64,000 nt of DNA from assembly GCA_050952845.1 (NCBI GenBank), contig JBMNLP010000001.1, positions 682,001 through 746,000 of the forward strand. The letters are read 5' to 3'. Within the stretch, counting starts at the first letter, position 1. Each line of letters opens with the position of its first letter. Position numbers and translations under genes: made by a program. Positions 40,898-47,984 of this stretch are shown here, piece by piece. The stretch is from JAGVSV01 sp050952845. Its GTDB lineage: Bacteria > Bacillota > Clostridia > Christensenellales > Aristaeellaceae. The notes beneath the pieces are model-generated. The model made no database searches. It was given only the letters and a program-made list of their open reading frames with translations, and was not told the DNA's origin.

Positions 40898-41248
40898 TCA
40901 CTTTCTGCCAGTTCTATCATCATCTCCACCAGCGGCTCCTTGCCGTTCAAGAAAGGTTTCGTCCAGCGCGTCTTCGATGCTGCTCTGCAGCGCGGTGATC
41001 TCCGGCAGTGTGAATCCGGTTTCCTCCGCTCGGTCTCCGAGATTGTTAAGCAGCTCTTGCAGCTTCACATCGTCCCAGGCTCCTTGCGCCTTATTCAGGA
41101 TGAGGTTTAGCTCCTTCTCGCGGGTCTCGTCTAAGTCAACCACTGAAACATCAACCTCCGCGCGTCCCAGGTGCTCCTCAACGCTCAATCTCTGGTGTCC
41201 GCCTACCACGCGGTTTGTTCGCTTGTTCCAGATAATTGGAATCAGCAT
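40898..41248 (-). CDS. ParB-like domain protein, N-terminally shortened
   Basis: 116 residues, beginning inside the ParB/sulfiredoxin fold (PIIWNKRTNRVVGGHQR). The frame is open further upstream and encodes a recognisable ParB start (NELQPGDAEFESLKRSIQDY) that overlaps the C-terminus of the next ParB gene in another frame, but no start codon is present there. ATG 41248 has a weak AGGA site. Residues after ~70 are charged and helical. It is a tandem paralogue of the 197-residue protein. Confidence 0.75.
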   Translation of the reverse strand: MLIPIIWNKRTNRVVGGHQRLSVEEHLGRAEVDVSVVDLDETREKELNLILNKAQGAWDDVKLQELLNNLGDRAEETGFTLPEITALQSSIEDALDETFLERQGAAGGDDDRTGRK

Positions 41249-41271
41249 CCCGTAATCCTGGATGCTCCTTT

Positions 41272-41865
41272 TCAGTGATTCAAACTCCGCATCTCCCGGT
41301 TGAAGCTCATTAGGCTGTTGCGCCCATGCTCTGCCATGTACCGGTCAATCGCTTCCCGCTTTCCCGCCGGGAAGGTGAACGTGACCGTGAAGGTGTCCGG
41401 ATCGTTGATAAGCAGGTCGGTGAAATCCTCCTCCAGCAGGTCGCCTATGTGGTCATACTCCCGGATGAGGGATTCATATTCCCACTCCTCGAATCCGGTG
41501 TTCTGCAGCGTCCCGGTTTTCTCTTTGATTTCTCCGAGTAAGTCCGCCAGCTTGGTTGTGTCCCAATAGCCCTGCGCCCGGTTCAGCAAGGCGCATAGAA
41601 TTTTCTCGTCTTCGTCGCTCAGGTCTACCAGCGATACATCAACCTCGGTTTCTCCCTGGCTCTGCAGTATCTTGACGCGCTGATGGCCTCCAACAATGCG
41701 CCCTGTTCGCTTGTTGAAAACAACCGGCTCCAGCATCCCAAACGTCTTGAGCGAGTGCTGTATCTTGTCCCACTCCGGGTCGCCTGGTTGCAGGCCTTTT
41801 CGCGGGTTGTACTCTGCTGGCTGCATGTCTACAATCCGCATCCTCCTATATTTGATCTCCGCCAA
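41272..41865 (-). CDS. ParB/sulfiredoxin-fold protein
   Basis: 197 residues from a TTG at 41865 with AGGAGGGG six bases upstream. The domain includes MQPAEYNPRKGLQPGDPEWD, FGMLEPVVFNKRTGRIVGGH and QR, then a helical region (LCALLNRAQGYWDTTKLADL). This fold occurs in chromosome-partition CTPases, nucleases and free-serine kinases (SbnI, SerK); no partition partner (ParA) is present. It is the first gene of the late operon, after promoter and terminator. Confidence 0.85.
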   Translation of the reverse strand: MAEIKYRRMRIVDMQPAEYNPRKGLQPGDPEWDKIQHSLKTFGMLEPVVFNKRTGRIVGGHQRVKILQSQGETEVDVSLVDLSDEDEKILCALLNRAQGYWDTTKLADLLGEIKEKTGTLQNTGFEEWEYESLIREYDHIGDLLEEDFTDLLINDPDTFTVTFTFPAGKREAIDRYMAEHGRNSLMSFNREMRSLNH

Positions 41866-41895
41866 AATATGCCCCTCCTTTCTTTGGCTGAATAT

Positions 41896-41926
41896 AAAAA
41901 AAGCAGCGCCGCCTGGGCACTGCTTT
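41896..41926 (-). terminator. Intrinsic terminator in the late-operon leader
   Basis: AAAGCAGTGCC (41926-41916) pairs with GGCGCTGCTTT (41910-41900) with one G-T pair and loop CAGGC, followed by seven T on the minus strand. It stops early-operon read-through and also lies directly after the late promoter. Confidence 0.85.
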
Positions 41927-41937
41927 GGCTAAGTATA

Positions 41938-41966
41938 AATATAGCACGCAATTACGTTCTTGTAAA
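41938..41966 (-). promoter_or_regulatory. Candidate late promoter
   Basis: On the minus strand TTTACA (41966-41961), 17 bases, then TATATT (41943-41938), with TGC before it giving an extended -10. Predicted transcription starts near 41931, five bases before the terminator hairpin. It is the only convincing promoter between the late regulator and the terminase cassette. Confidence 0.65.
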
Positions 41967-42027
41967 GTCGCAAATCCGTTGGTATGGGGGTAGCAAAACG
42001 GTATTTCGGTCTTTCGCGGTAAAAAAA

Positions 42028-42558
42028 TTAGTTTGCTATCGCGTAAATTTTTTCCATCGCGCTCCGTTTGAGCCTGCGCAGCAGGTCTTTTGAGCACGTT
42101 TCGTTGAATTCCTGGCGATAGGCTGTGTTAATCTCCCGGTAGGTCATCTCGTCAAATACCTGCCTTTCAACCATCCAGCGTTCCTTCGCCGTCAGCCCTT
42201 TTAGCCAGGCCTCAACCAGCGTCACCACAACCTCCTTTTCTTCAAGCTCCCGCGTTAATCTGTTCAGCTCTCTGTGTAGCGCTGTGACGTCCGCTGTGGT
42301 GTATCCGCTAACCAGCATCATTGCGATTCGTTCCGTCGGCTTTCCTGGTGCATTCCCGCGCGGCATCCCGTCCAGGTCGCTTGCGCTTTTCCCTGTGATA
42401 AGCGCCTCTTGACCTTCCCTTTCTGCCGTTTCAATGTCGGCTTTAAGCGCCTCAATCACAGCCCTCAAGTGCTCACACCTTGCCAGGCAGTGCTTATAGT
42501 CTTTCAGCATTTCGTCCGCTCGCTCGGGTAGCATTGGTTCGCCCTCCTCGTCACTCAA
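42028..42558 (-). CDS. Late transcription regulator, ArpU/RinA-like sigma-factor-related protein
   Basis: 176 residues. A long coiled-coil N-terminus is followed by a region 4-like helix-turn-helix (KERWMVERQVFDEMTYREIN, TCSKDLLRRLKRSAMEKIYA). Proteins of this type at this position activate late genes in Gram-positive phages. The late promoter and terminator lie immediately downstream, which supports that role. It overlaps the ssb stop by 8 bases. Confidence 0.8.
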   Translation of the reverse strand: MSDEEGEPMLPERADEMLKDYKHCLARCEHLRAVIEALKADIETAEREGQEALITGKSASDLDGMPRGNAPGKPTERIAMMLVSGYTTADVTALHRELNRLTRELEEKEVVVTLVEAWLKGLTAKERWMVERQVFDEMTYREINTAYRQEFNETCSKDLLRRLKRSAMEKIYAIAN

Positions 42559-42952
42559 TCAGATCGTCATCGTCTACCGGGATGAATCCGTCATCCGCCT
42601 CGGCCTGTTCCTGTGGCATCGCTTCCTCGGTCTCTGTTGCCTTGTTGGATAAGAACTCAATGCTGTCCAACACAAATTCCGTCGTGTAAATTCGCTTTCC
42701 GTCCTTCTCGTAGCTGCCCGTTTTGACGTGCGTGTTCGTCAGCACCTTGCGCCCTTTGGCGAGGTATTTCTGGCAGAGCTCCGCCTTCTTGTCGTAGGCG
42801 GTAATCATGATAAAATCTGCGTCGCGCCTTCCCTCTGTGTTGGTGTATGGCCTCGTTACTGCCACCGTGAAGGTCGTTCTTGGTTTCCCGTTGGTCATGA
42901 TCTTTGTTTCCGGGTCTCTGGTCAAGTTTCCTGTAAATATTGCCTGGTTCAT
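42551..42952 (-). CDS. ssb: Single-stranded DNA-binding protein
   Basis: 133 residues from ATG 42952 (GAAAGG upstream). It has the OB-fold pattern MNQAIFTGNLTRDPETKIM, FTVAVTRPY, DFIMITAYDKKAELCQKYLA and KGRKVLTNTHVKTG, and the acidic C-terminal tip FIPVDDDDLIE that docks partner proteins. Confidence 0.95.
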   Translation of the reverse strand: MNQAIFTGNLTRDPETKIMTNGKPRTTFTVAVTRPYTNTEGRRDADFIMITAYDKKAELCQKYLAKGRKVLTNTHVKTGSYEKDGKRIYTTEFVLDSIEFLSNKATETEEAMPQEQAEADDGFIPVDDDDLIE

Positions 42953-42994
42953 CCTCGTTTCCTTTCTTTGCTGCGAAAACGCCATTTTGCAGCG

Positions 42995-43111
42995 TCATTG
43001 TTTTTGCAATAGGTTTGCTCCATTTAGCAATGTGACGGCGCTCTGTGCGCGTTTAATCGTGTTAAACATCCGTTCAAACGCTTTGGTTCCTGCGAGTGCT
43101 GCTATAGCCAC
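42995..43111 (-). CDS. Possible 38-aa leader-like gene before ssb
   Basis: A GTG at 43111 opens a 38-codon frame (VAIAALAGTKAFERMFNTIK and on to NLLQKQ) ending 42 bases before ssb. No clear ribosome binding site; it overlaps the end of the upstream gene by 10 bases. It may be a real mini-gene or simply open non-coding sequence. Confidence 0.3.
   Translation of the reverse strand: MAIAALAGTKAFERMFNTIKRAQSAVTLLNGANLLQKQ
43051..43067. promoter_or_regulatory. Dispersed 17-bp palindromic motif, copy 3
   Basis: GTTTAATCGTGTTAAAC, with perfect GTTTAA/TTAAAC arms around TCGTG, between the gene ending at 43102 and ssb. Confidence 0.5.
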
Positions 43112-43452
43112 GTTTCAACTATCTTCGGATCGTCCTTTTCGCTCCGGGTTACACGGAGAAACCCTTTCGGTATGGCCGCCCTTGCCTGGCTGAGTGTGTT
43201 CTTTATGCAAAGCAGCCGGGTTGGTTTGTCTCCGTCGAAAAGCCGTACCGCAAACTTATCCGGGAAGTCCGTCGGCTTTTCGTAAACCGTAAAGCAGGGG
43301 AATACCTTCGTTTGTTCCCACCAGTTGACGCCATGGAAATTGTCAACAATCACGCTCACGCTCCTGTCCTTTAGCATCCTTTTAGCGGTCTCGTTGAGCT
43401 CTCCGGGCCTATAAACTCCGGTTCTTCCCTGGTTCTTCTTCTTGTTTCTCAT
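43102..43452 (-). CDS. Hypothetical early/middle protein (116 aa)
   Basis: Start at ATG 43452, which overlaps the previous stop as ATGA. Basic N-terminus (RNKKKNQGRTGVYRPGELNE), then a beta-rich middle (SVIVDNFHGVNWWEQTKVFP). No family recognised. Coupled to the DUF7694-like gene. Confidence 0.6.
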   Translation of the reverse strand: MRNKKKNQGRTGVYRPGELNETAKRMLKDRSVSVIVDNFHGVNWWEQTKVFPCFTVYEKPTDFPDKFAVRLFDGDKPTRLLCIKNTLSQARAAIPKGFLRVTRSEKDDPKIVETWL

Positions 43453-43796
43453 ACCATCCACCCTGGCGGCAACTCCGCTTCCCATCCTTGTTTTTTCCAG
43501 AGGTGCAAGCAATGCGGATGTAAATTGATTCGTTCTTCCTCCTTCGGATGAAACTGTATCACGGTTTCGTCCTTCCGGAAAAACATGTTCTTGACCTCAA
43601 CCATCTCATCCCAGGTCGGTGTGCGGTTTTTGAAGCTCACGCTTACGTGATCCCAACCTCCGCCCCAGGAAAAGATAATGGCCGCCTGTGCCGGCTTGAT
43701 GGTCGAAGCCAGCTCTGCCCAGGCTACGCCTCCGTCCGGGCCTTCGTCGATGATACAAAGCCTTGGCTGTATGCGCAGTTGTTCTATCGTCTTCAC
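43449..43796 (-). CDS. DUF7694-like phage protein
   Basis: 115 residues. The sequence IFSWGGGWDHVSVSFKNRTP, PTWDEMVEVKNMFFRKDETV and IQFHPKEEERINLHPHCLHL is the conserved pattern of a widespread small phage family of unknown function. Overlaps both neighbours by 4 bases. Confidence 0.75.
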   Translation of the reverse strand: MKTIEQLRIQPRLCIIDEGPDGGVAWAELASTIKPAQAAIIFSWGGGWDHVSVSFKNRTPTWDEMVEVKNMFFRKDETVIQFHPKEEERINLHPHCLHLWKKQGWEAELPPGWMV

Positions 43797-44071
43797 TCGT
43801 CTATCTCCTTTGGCATTTCTCCAAGTTCTCCGCTCAAACAGAGCGCTGTGGCCTCTGCAGCAATGTTGATTAGTGTCGGCATCAGGCTGTTCCAGTCTAT
43901 ATCCCCCTTGGCTCCGCGCTGGCCTGATGTTTTTTGCGTTGTCATGCGTATTAGCCTGGCTACCTGGACCTTGAGCGCTTCGCTGTTAGGCTTCGCTTTT
44001 CCGTGCTGCTGGCCCATCCAGAACATTGCCCACATTGTGTCTGCGCAGTCCTTTTGCCAGTCAATCGCCAT
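43793..44071 (-). CDS. Hypothetical protein (92 aa)
   Basis: Helical; starts MAIDWQKDCADTMWAMFWMG and has a Ser/Glu-rich C-terminus. No family recognised. It overlaps the MazG-like gene by 11 bases. Confidence 0.6.
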   Translation of the reverse strand: MAIDWQKDCADTMWAMFWMGQQHGKAKPNSEALKVQVARLIRMTTQKTSGQRGAKGDIDWNSLMPTLINIAAEATALCLSGELGEMPKEIDE

Positions 44072-44651
44072 TCAGGTCTGCCTCCTTCACGAACACGCCA
44101 TTGACGGTCTTGCCTTTGCGGTTCTTGATGGTTTCATATGCGATTGCGTAGGAATCTATGAGGCTGATTCCTATCTGCTGGCATAGAATTGTGAGCACAA
44201 CCATGACATCACCTACCGCGTCCATCGCGCCTAATTCGTTGTTCCTGGCTATGGCTGCGGCCAGCTCTCCCACTTCCTCCGCCAGCTTGAGCATTTGTTT
44301 CGCCGGGTCTGCCTTGTCAATGCCACGCTCTTTTGACCATGATTCGACGGCTCTCTGTGTTTTTTCAAACTCTGTGTAGGCGACGGTTGTGTGGAGTTCC
44401 GTCGTGACAGGCCAGGCGCTTTGGAGCGTCAGCCTGCTTATTCGGATGCCGTCTGCCTCCCTGACCTTTCCCTCGGCCATGTATGCTTCAAGGCGCAATC
44501 TCAAGGCTTCGTCGAGGGTTTCCGCATCTATCAGTTTCCGGCCCTCATTGCTGTAGGTGTGCTGTCTGTCAATCATTTGCAGGAACGCCTCGGCGCTTTC
44601 TGTGCTGTGTTCTACCTCGTAGCGTAGCTTGTCTGCGTCAATCAACCTCAT
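44061..44651 (-). CDS. MazG-like nucleotide pyrophosphohydrolase
   Basis: 196 residues. The C-terminal half is a MazG-type all-alpha domain: metal-binding LKLAEEVGELAAAIARN followed by DAVGDVMVVLTILCQQIGI. The N-terminal half begins RLIDADKLRYEVEHSTE and has a second KLIDAETLDEALRLRLEAYM, a repeated module common in Clostridia phage proteins. MazG enzymes hydrolyse nucleoside triphosphates, including alarmone-related or non-canonical ones. Confidence 0.85.
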   Translation of the reverse strand: MRLIDADKLRYEVEHSTESAEAFLQMIDRQHTYSNEGRKLIDAETLDEALRLRLEAYMAEGKVREADGIRISRLTLQSAWPVTTELHTTVAYTEFEKTQRAVESWSKERGIDKADPAKQMLKLAEEVGELAAAIARNNELGAMDAVGDVMVVLTILCQQIGISLIDSYAIAYETIKNRKGKTVNGVFVKEADLNGD

Positions 44652-44766
44652 GCTTGGTATCCTTCCTTTTCTCTTTTTTGAACTCGCGGTAGTACCATTT
44701 GAGTACGTCGTAAAGTAACAGTATTCCCAGAATGGTTAGTACATCTAATGCGGTCAAACTCTGCAT
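44638..44766 (-). CDS. Small single-pass membrane protein (42 aa)
   Basis: ATG 44766 follows AGGAGGCAGAGCCGCG. One membrane helix (LDVLTILGILLLYDVLKWYY) is followed by a strongly basic tail. The stop overlaps the MazG start by 14 bases. Function unknown. Confidence 0.65.
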   Translation of the reverse strand: MQSLTALDVLTILGILLLYDVLKWYYREFKKEKRKDTKHEVD

Positions 44767-44782
44767 CGCGGCTCTGCCTCCT

Positions 44783-45565
44783 CTAATTCGCTGTTATCTC
44801 CCAGGGATATTCTTGCCTGAAATCTTCTCCCATCAGCTCGCGCAAGCTCTCCTTCATGAAAATTGGCGTCTGGGTTTCCTCGCACCGTTCAATCAGGCCG
44901 TCCAGCCAAGACTTTTCCGGTTTTACTTTGCCCTTTCGGTTCCCAGTTTCCGCTCCCACTATTACCCAGTTTGGCATTGCGTTCATTGGTAACGGGGGAG
45001 CGAACGGCTCCATGATTGGCTCTATGCTGACGAACGTCTTTATTCCTGCTCTTTCGTCTACATAAAGGTATTCCTCATCTGTCTTGGTGACGGTGGTTCC
45101 GTACCAGAATCCGTCTCCCGCCATGAGCTTCCGCTCTTTCCCGAGTTGTACATACCGCTCCGGGTTCTTTGTGAGGAACAAATAACGATGATGGTAGGCT
45201 GCCGAACAGGACTTGAAAACCTCTATAATCCATTCCTCTGGCACCCATTCTCCGAATAAATCCGCCATGCTGCACACAAAAATGGTCTGCGGCTCTTTTA
45301 TCCCTTGCGGCTCATCCAGTCGGTAGCGGTGCAGGGTAGGGCTGAATGCGAACGGATAAGGCATCTTGTGGCCTCTAAAATCCAGCAGCGGCTCGCAAAG
45401 ATCGAATATCTCCGGCTGGTCTTTCAGCTGCAGATATGGCCGTTTATCCGCCTTGCCGTCAAACCGTTTGGCAATCTTTCTGGCATAGCAATAATCACAT
45501 TCATGCAGGCAGCCGGTTATTGGGTTCCAGGAATAATCGCACCAGTCAATCTTGGTTTTGTTCAT
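44783..45565 (-). CDS. DUF5131 (phage Gp37/Gp68) family, radical-SAM-like protein
   Basis: 260 residues, the usual length. Starts TKIDWCDYSWNPITGCLHEC and continues DYCYARKIAKRF; the CLHECDYC motif (CxxxCxxC) is of radical SAM type. Family signatures IFVCSMADLFGEWVPEEWI, FLTKNPERY and WVIVGAETGNRKGKVKPEKS are present. Function is unknown; it is widespread in phages. Second radical-SAM-type enzyme in this prophage. Confidence 0.9.
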   Translation of the reverse strand: MNKTKIDWCDYSWNPITGCLHECDYCYARKIAKRFDGKADKRPYLQLKDQPEIFDLCEPLLDFRGHKMPYPFAFSPTLHRYRLDEPQGIKEPQTIFVCSMADLFGEWVPEEWIIEVFKSCSAAYHHRYLFLTKNPERYVQLGKERKLMAGDGFWYGTTVTKTDEEYLYVDERAGIKTFVSIEPIMEPFAPPLPMNAMPNWVIVGAETGNRKGKVKPEKSWLDGLIERCEETQTPIFMKESLRELMGEDFRQEYPWEITAN

Positions 45566-45578
45566 TTCCGTTTTCCTC

Positions 45579-45797
45579 CTAAATCCTCGACCTTTCCGGG
45601 TAGATTATTTCAATGGCTGCCACCTCTGATGGGCGTATGAGCTTTTTGCTGTCGTAACCGTCAAAGACGGTCATGATCTCCGTCGATTCTCCCCAGGCTT
45701 GTATGCGTCGCTCGGTTTCCTGGGCATCTGAAAATTCGTTGTGTTTGGTCTGGATTGTTTGCCCGCTTTTAAGAATGATTTTTAGGATGTAGCTCAT
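45579..45797 (-). CDS. Hypothetical small protein (72 aa)
   Basis: Start at ATG 45797, overlapping the stop of the preceding zinc-ribbon gene as ATGA. Beta/alpha pattern (SYILKIILKSGQTIQTKHNE, VAAIEIIYPERSRI) with an internal VFDGYD. No family recognised. Confidence 0.6.
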   Translation of the reverse strand: MSYILKIILKSGQTIQTKHNEFSDAQETERRIQAWGESTEIMTVFDGYDSKKLIRPSEVAAIEIIYPERSRI

Positions 45798-45973
45798 TGT
45801 TTCTTCTCCCAACTCCTGCCTTTGCAGACAAGGTATTCGTCTGTCGGTGTGTAGTTCTCGAGTACAAGGATTGGCTCGCTTTCCGCCAGGCAGATATGAT
45901 CTCCCTCCCCAACCGGCACGCAATGATCGCAGGTCTCGCACGTCCTGTCTTTCTTCCTGGTTAGTCCTTTCAC
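45794..45973 (-). CDS. Zinc-ribbon mini-protein (59 aa)
   Basis: GTG at 45973 overlapping the previous stop as GTGA. The product has CETCDHCVPVGEGDHIC near the start and a later Cys (YLVCKGRSWE), enough for a zinc site. Coupled on both sides by 4-base overlaps. Confidence 0.65.
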   Translation of the reverse strand: MKGLTRKKDRTCETCDHCVPVGEGDHICLAESEPILVLENYTPTDEYLVCKGRSWEKKQ

Positions 45974-46341
45974 TGCTCGTCATCCTCCCTGTAACCCATA
46001 GCTCGATTCGCGTATTTAATCGCAAGTTCTTTACTTAGATAATCCATCGTGCTCCAGTGGCATTTCCTGCAAAACACATGGTGCTGATACTCGATGTCTC
46101 TGTCTGTTGTGTTGTTGTAGCGTTTCGCAAACGAAAGAGGTCTTGTGTGCAATTCAAGCACGCCGCCGCAACCGCAGGGAACAAGGCCGGTCTCCGGGTC
46201 AGGTTCTGGTGGCGCAAGCGTGTCTACACAATCTCTCAAACGGCTGTAGGTATCGTAATCGTTACTTTGATGGAAAACGTTGTCGAGGTAGCCTTTTATA
46301 AACTCGTGTGCCTCCCGCCTGGTCATGCTTTGTGTGTTCAT
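45970..46341 (-). CDS. Zinc-ribbon protein, Lar-like
   Basis: 123 residues from ATG 46341. The core GLVPCGCGGVLELHTR and HHVFCRKCHWSTMDYL is a CxC/CxxC zinc ribbon similar to restriction-alleviation (Lar) proteins. The N-terminus is helical (MTRREAHEFIKGYLDNVFHQ). A Lar function is suggested by the motif only. Confidence 0.65.
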   Translation of the reverse strand: MNTQSMTRREAHEFIKGYLDNVFHQSNDYDTYSRLRDCVDTLAPPEPDPETGLVPCGCGGVLELHTRPLSFAKRYNNTTDRDIEYQHHVFCRKCHWSTMDYLSKELAIKYANRAMGYREDDEQ

Positions 46342-46763
46342 AAGTAAGTCCGCCTTTCTTCCTCGGTTGGCATCCGTTGCTTCTTTGTCCATCCCGGCTT
46401 GCCCTTGTATTCGTAATTCCAGCATGTTCCGGGTATTGGAGGGCTATCAGGAAATTCCTCATCATATGAGAATCTGCTGTTTCCATCCTCGCGTATGTCG
46501 CACTCGATGAAATAAGGCTTTGCGTGGATCGGCATCTTGTAGATGGCGCAGTATGGCGCGGTCGTTGTGGTGTAGAAATCATCAGGCGCCCACGGTCTCG
46601 GCGTTGGTATTTTTAGCTCGTCAACTGTTCCGTGAACACAAGTAATGCACTGTCGCCGTTTCGGGTTGTTCTTGCAGGCAGCCTCGTGGAGTTCGGCGTT
46701 GTTTCTCCGGGTAAAGCAACGAGGACACCAGTCGCACTTGAACGCTTTAATTTCCGTTGCCAT
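46338..46763 (-). CDS. Cys-rich zinc-finger protein (141 aa)
   Basis: Start ATG 46763 after AAGGAG. N-terminal CDWCPRCFTRRNNAELHEAA resembles a C2H2-like finger, then RRQCITCVHG. The middle is Pro/Tyr-rich and has two further cysteines, with CWNYEYKGKPGW near the end. No exact family recognised. Confidence 0.65.
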   Translation of the reverse strand: MATEIKAFKCDWCPRCFTRRNNAELHEAACKNNPKRRQCITCVHGTVDELKIPTPRPWAPDDFYTTTTAPYCAIYKMPIHAKPYFIECDIREDGNSRFSYDEEFPDSPPIPGTCWNYEYKGKPGWTKKQRMPTEEERRTYL

Positions 46764-46884
46764 TTCGTTTCTCCTTCGTGCGTTTTTCGTCGCTGTCTCC
46801 CGCCACCCGGCAAAGGGCAAGGGCCAACAATGTAAAGAAGCAGGTTGCCGGTATTATCAATAGCAACCACCATACGCTTATCAT
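46747..46884 (-). CDS. Small membrane protein (45 aa)
   Basis: ATG 46884 follows GAGGAGGCAAAAGG. A single hydrophobic helix (VWWLLLIIPATCFFTLLALA) precedes a basic tail. It overlaps the neighbouring genes on both sides. Confidence 0.6.
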   Translation of the reverse strand: MISVWWLLLIIPATCFFTLLALALCRVAGDSDEKRTKEKRNGNGN

Positions 46885-47105
46885 CCTTTTGCCTCCTCGC
46901 TGTTAATGCAGGCCTGGCACTTCATGTAGTACCTGCCTTTCAGTTCAATATCTTGGTCATGCAGAGCACAATGGATTCTTTTTCTCCGGAATCCGCTGCC
47001 GTGCTCTGTCAGTAGCAAAAATCTGCACATTTTGGTCCAGGATACGCCGCAGCTCTTTCCTGCCGGGACTTCGAGTGTTACCCTGACGGTCTTTGTCTTA
47101 TCCAT
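46881..47105 (-). CDS. Cys-containing small protein (74 aa)
   Basis: ATG 47105, GAGGAGG upstream. Basic, with MKCQACINS at the C-terminus and a beta-like N-terminus (TKTVRVTLEVPAGKS). No family recognised. Overlaps the HNH gene by 8 bases. Confidence 0.6.
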   Translation of the reverse strand: MDKTKTVRVTLEVPAGKSCGVSWTKMCRFLLLTEHGSGFRRKRIHCALHDQDIELKGRYYMKCQACINSEEAKG

Positions 47106-47547
47106 CGAATGCCTCCTCGTACCCGCTGACGTTCTTCCGGTACATCTCGTTGAAGTCGCTCATGTAGTCCGTGATTTTCACTCCGATTTTCTCAAAGTAG
47201 AATTGTGGTAGATGCGGGTTTTCTTGTACCATGCCAAACCTCACCGCGTTGCGGTAAGTTACGCTGTCCCTCTTTAAGGTTTCCGTCCATCCACTGATTA
47301 CCCAGCGGAATTTTTCCAGAACCATGCTGCTCTTGATGTAGTTACATGGTCTACAGGCCGGAAGTAAGTTGTCCGGATGGTTTGGGTCTCCGCCTTCGGC
47401 TGCAACGATGTGAGAGAATTCCATCGGAACAACGTGGTCAACCTGCATCTGCTTGTACGCGATCGGTGTGCCGCAGTAAGCGCAATGCCCCTTGCATTTT
47501 TCGTAAACCTGCATTCTTTGGGCTGTGTTCAAGGTCTTGCGTTTCAT
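47098..47547 (-). CDS. HNH endonuclease
   Basis: 149 residues from ATG 47547. The HNH fold is evident: CKGHCAYCGTPIAYKQMQVD, HVVPMEF, then PDNLLPACRPCNYIKSSM, with the two CxxC zinc pairs and the DH/N/H catalytic residues. Phage HNH proteins may act in packaging or as mobile nucleases; this one is far from the terminase and inside the small-gene cluster. Confidence 0.9.
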   Translation of the reverse strand: MKRKTLNTAQRMQVYEKCKGHCAYCGTPIAYKQMQVDHVVPMEFSHIVAAEGGDPNHPDNLLPACRPCNYIKSSMVLEKFRWVISGWTETLKRDSVTYRNAVRFGMVQENPHLPQFYFEKIGVKITDYMSDFNEMYRKNVSGYEEAFDG

Positions 47548-47696
47548 TCTTCTTCCACCTCTACAACCGCGAATCTTCGATTGCATTCGCAACAAGTCGC
47601 TGTTCCGTCTCCTCTCCAACTCCCTATATCGCCACCACAAAATGGGCAGCTCTTGATCTCGTCTGTGTCTGAGTAGCCCTGAACGTAAGCAATCAT
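47544..47696 (-). CDS. Zinc-ribbon mini-protein (50 aa), Lar-like
   Basis: ATG 47696 after GGGAG. Two cysteine pairs, KSCPFCGGDIGSWRGDG and TCCECNRRF, form a complete ribbon as in Lar-type proteins. ATGA overlap with the HNH gene. Confidence 0.75.
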   Translation of the reverse strand: MIAYVQGYSDTDEIKSCPFCGGDIGSWRGDGTATCCECNRRFAVVEVEEE

Positions 47697-47708
47697 TTCT
47701 CGTCTCCC

Positions 47709-47984
47709 TTAATCCTGGTACTGTCCGCTGTCCTCAATCCATGTGTCCAGGCAATGCAAGCAGGTGTAGGCGCTACCCCACTCGTCCCAAATCAACGCCT
47801 TTTCATACATGGCTTTCTCTCCCGCGTTGATCGTTTTTCCGCAAAATGAACATGTATGCGCTTTCCTGCATCGAACGATTTTGGAAGAATACATTTCTTC
47901 TCCGCCATCCCTGCTTGGCAAGTAAAAACCGCAATTGAGATATTGCTCGTCCGTGTATTTTGCCTCTGGTGTTTCCTTGCTCAC
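47709..47984 (-). CDS. Zinc-finger protein (91 aa)
   Basis: Starts at GTG 47984, overlapping the previous stop. It contains VRCRKAHTCSFCGKTINAGE and YTCLHCLDTW, two CxxC pairs in a rubredoxin-like knuckle arrangement typical of small phage proteins. Function unknown. Confidence 0.7.
   Translation of the reverse strand: MSKETPEAKYTDEQYLNCGFYLPSRDGGEEMYSSKIVRCRKAHTCSFCGKTINAGEKAMYEKALIWDEWGSAYTCLHCLDTWIEDSGQYQD

Noticed and set aside
40898..41865. Plasmid-type ParA/ParB partition system
   Set aside because: There is no ParA ATPase and no parS-like TGTTTCACGTGAAACA site nearby; the proteins are short and sit in the late operon.
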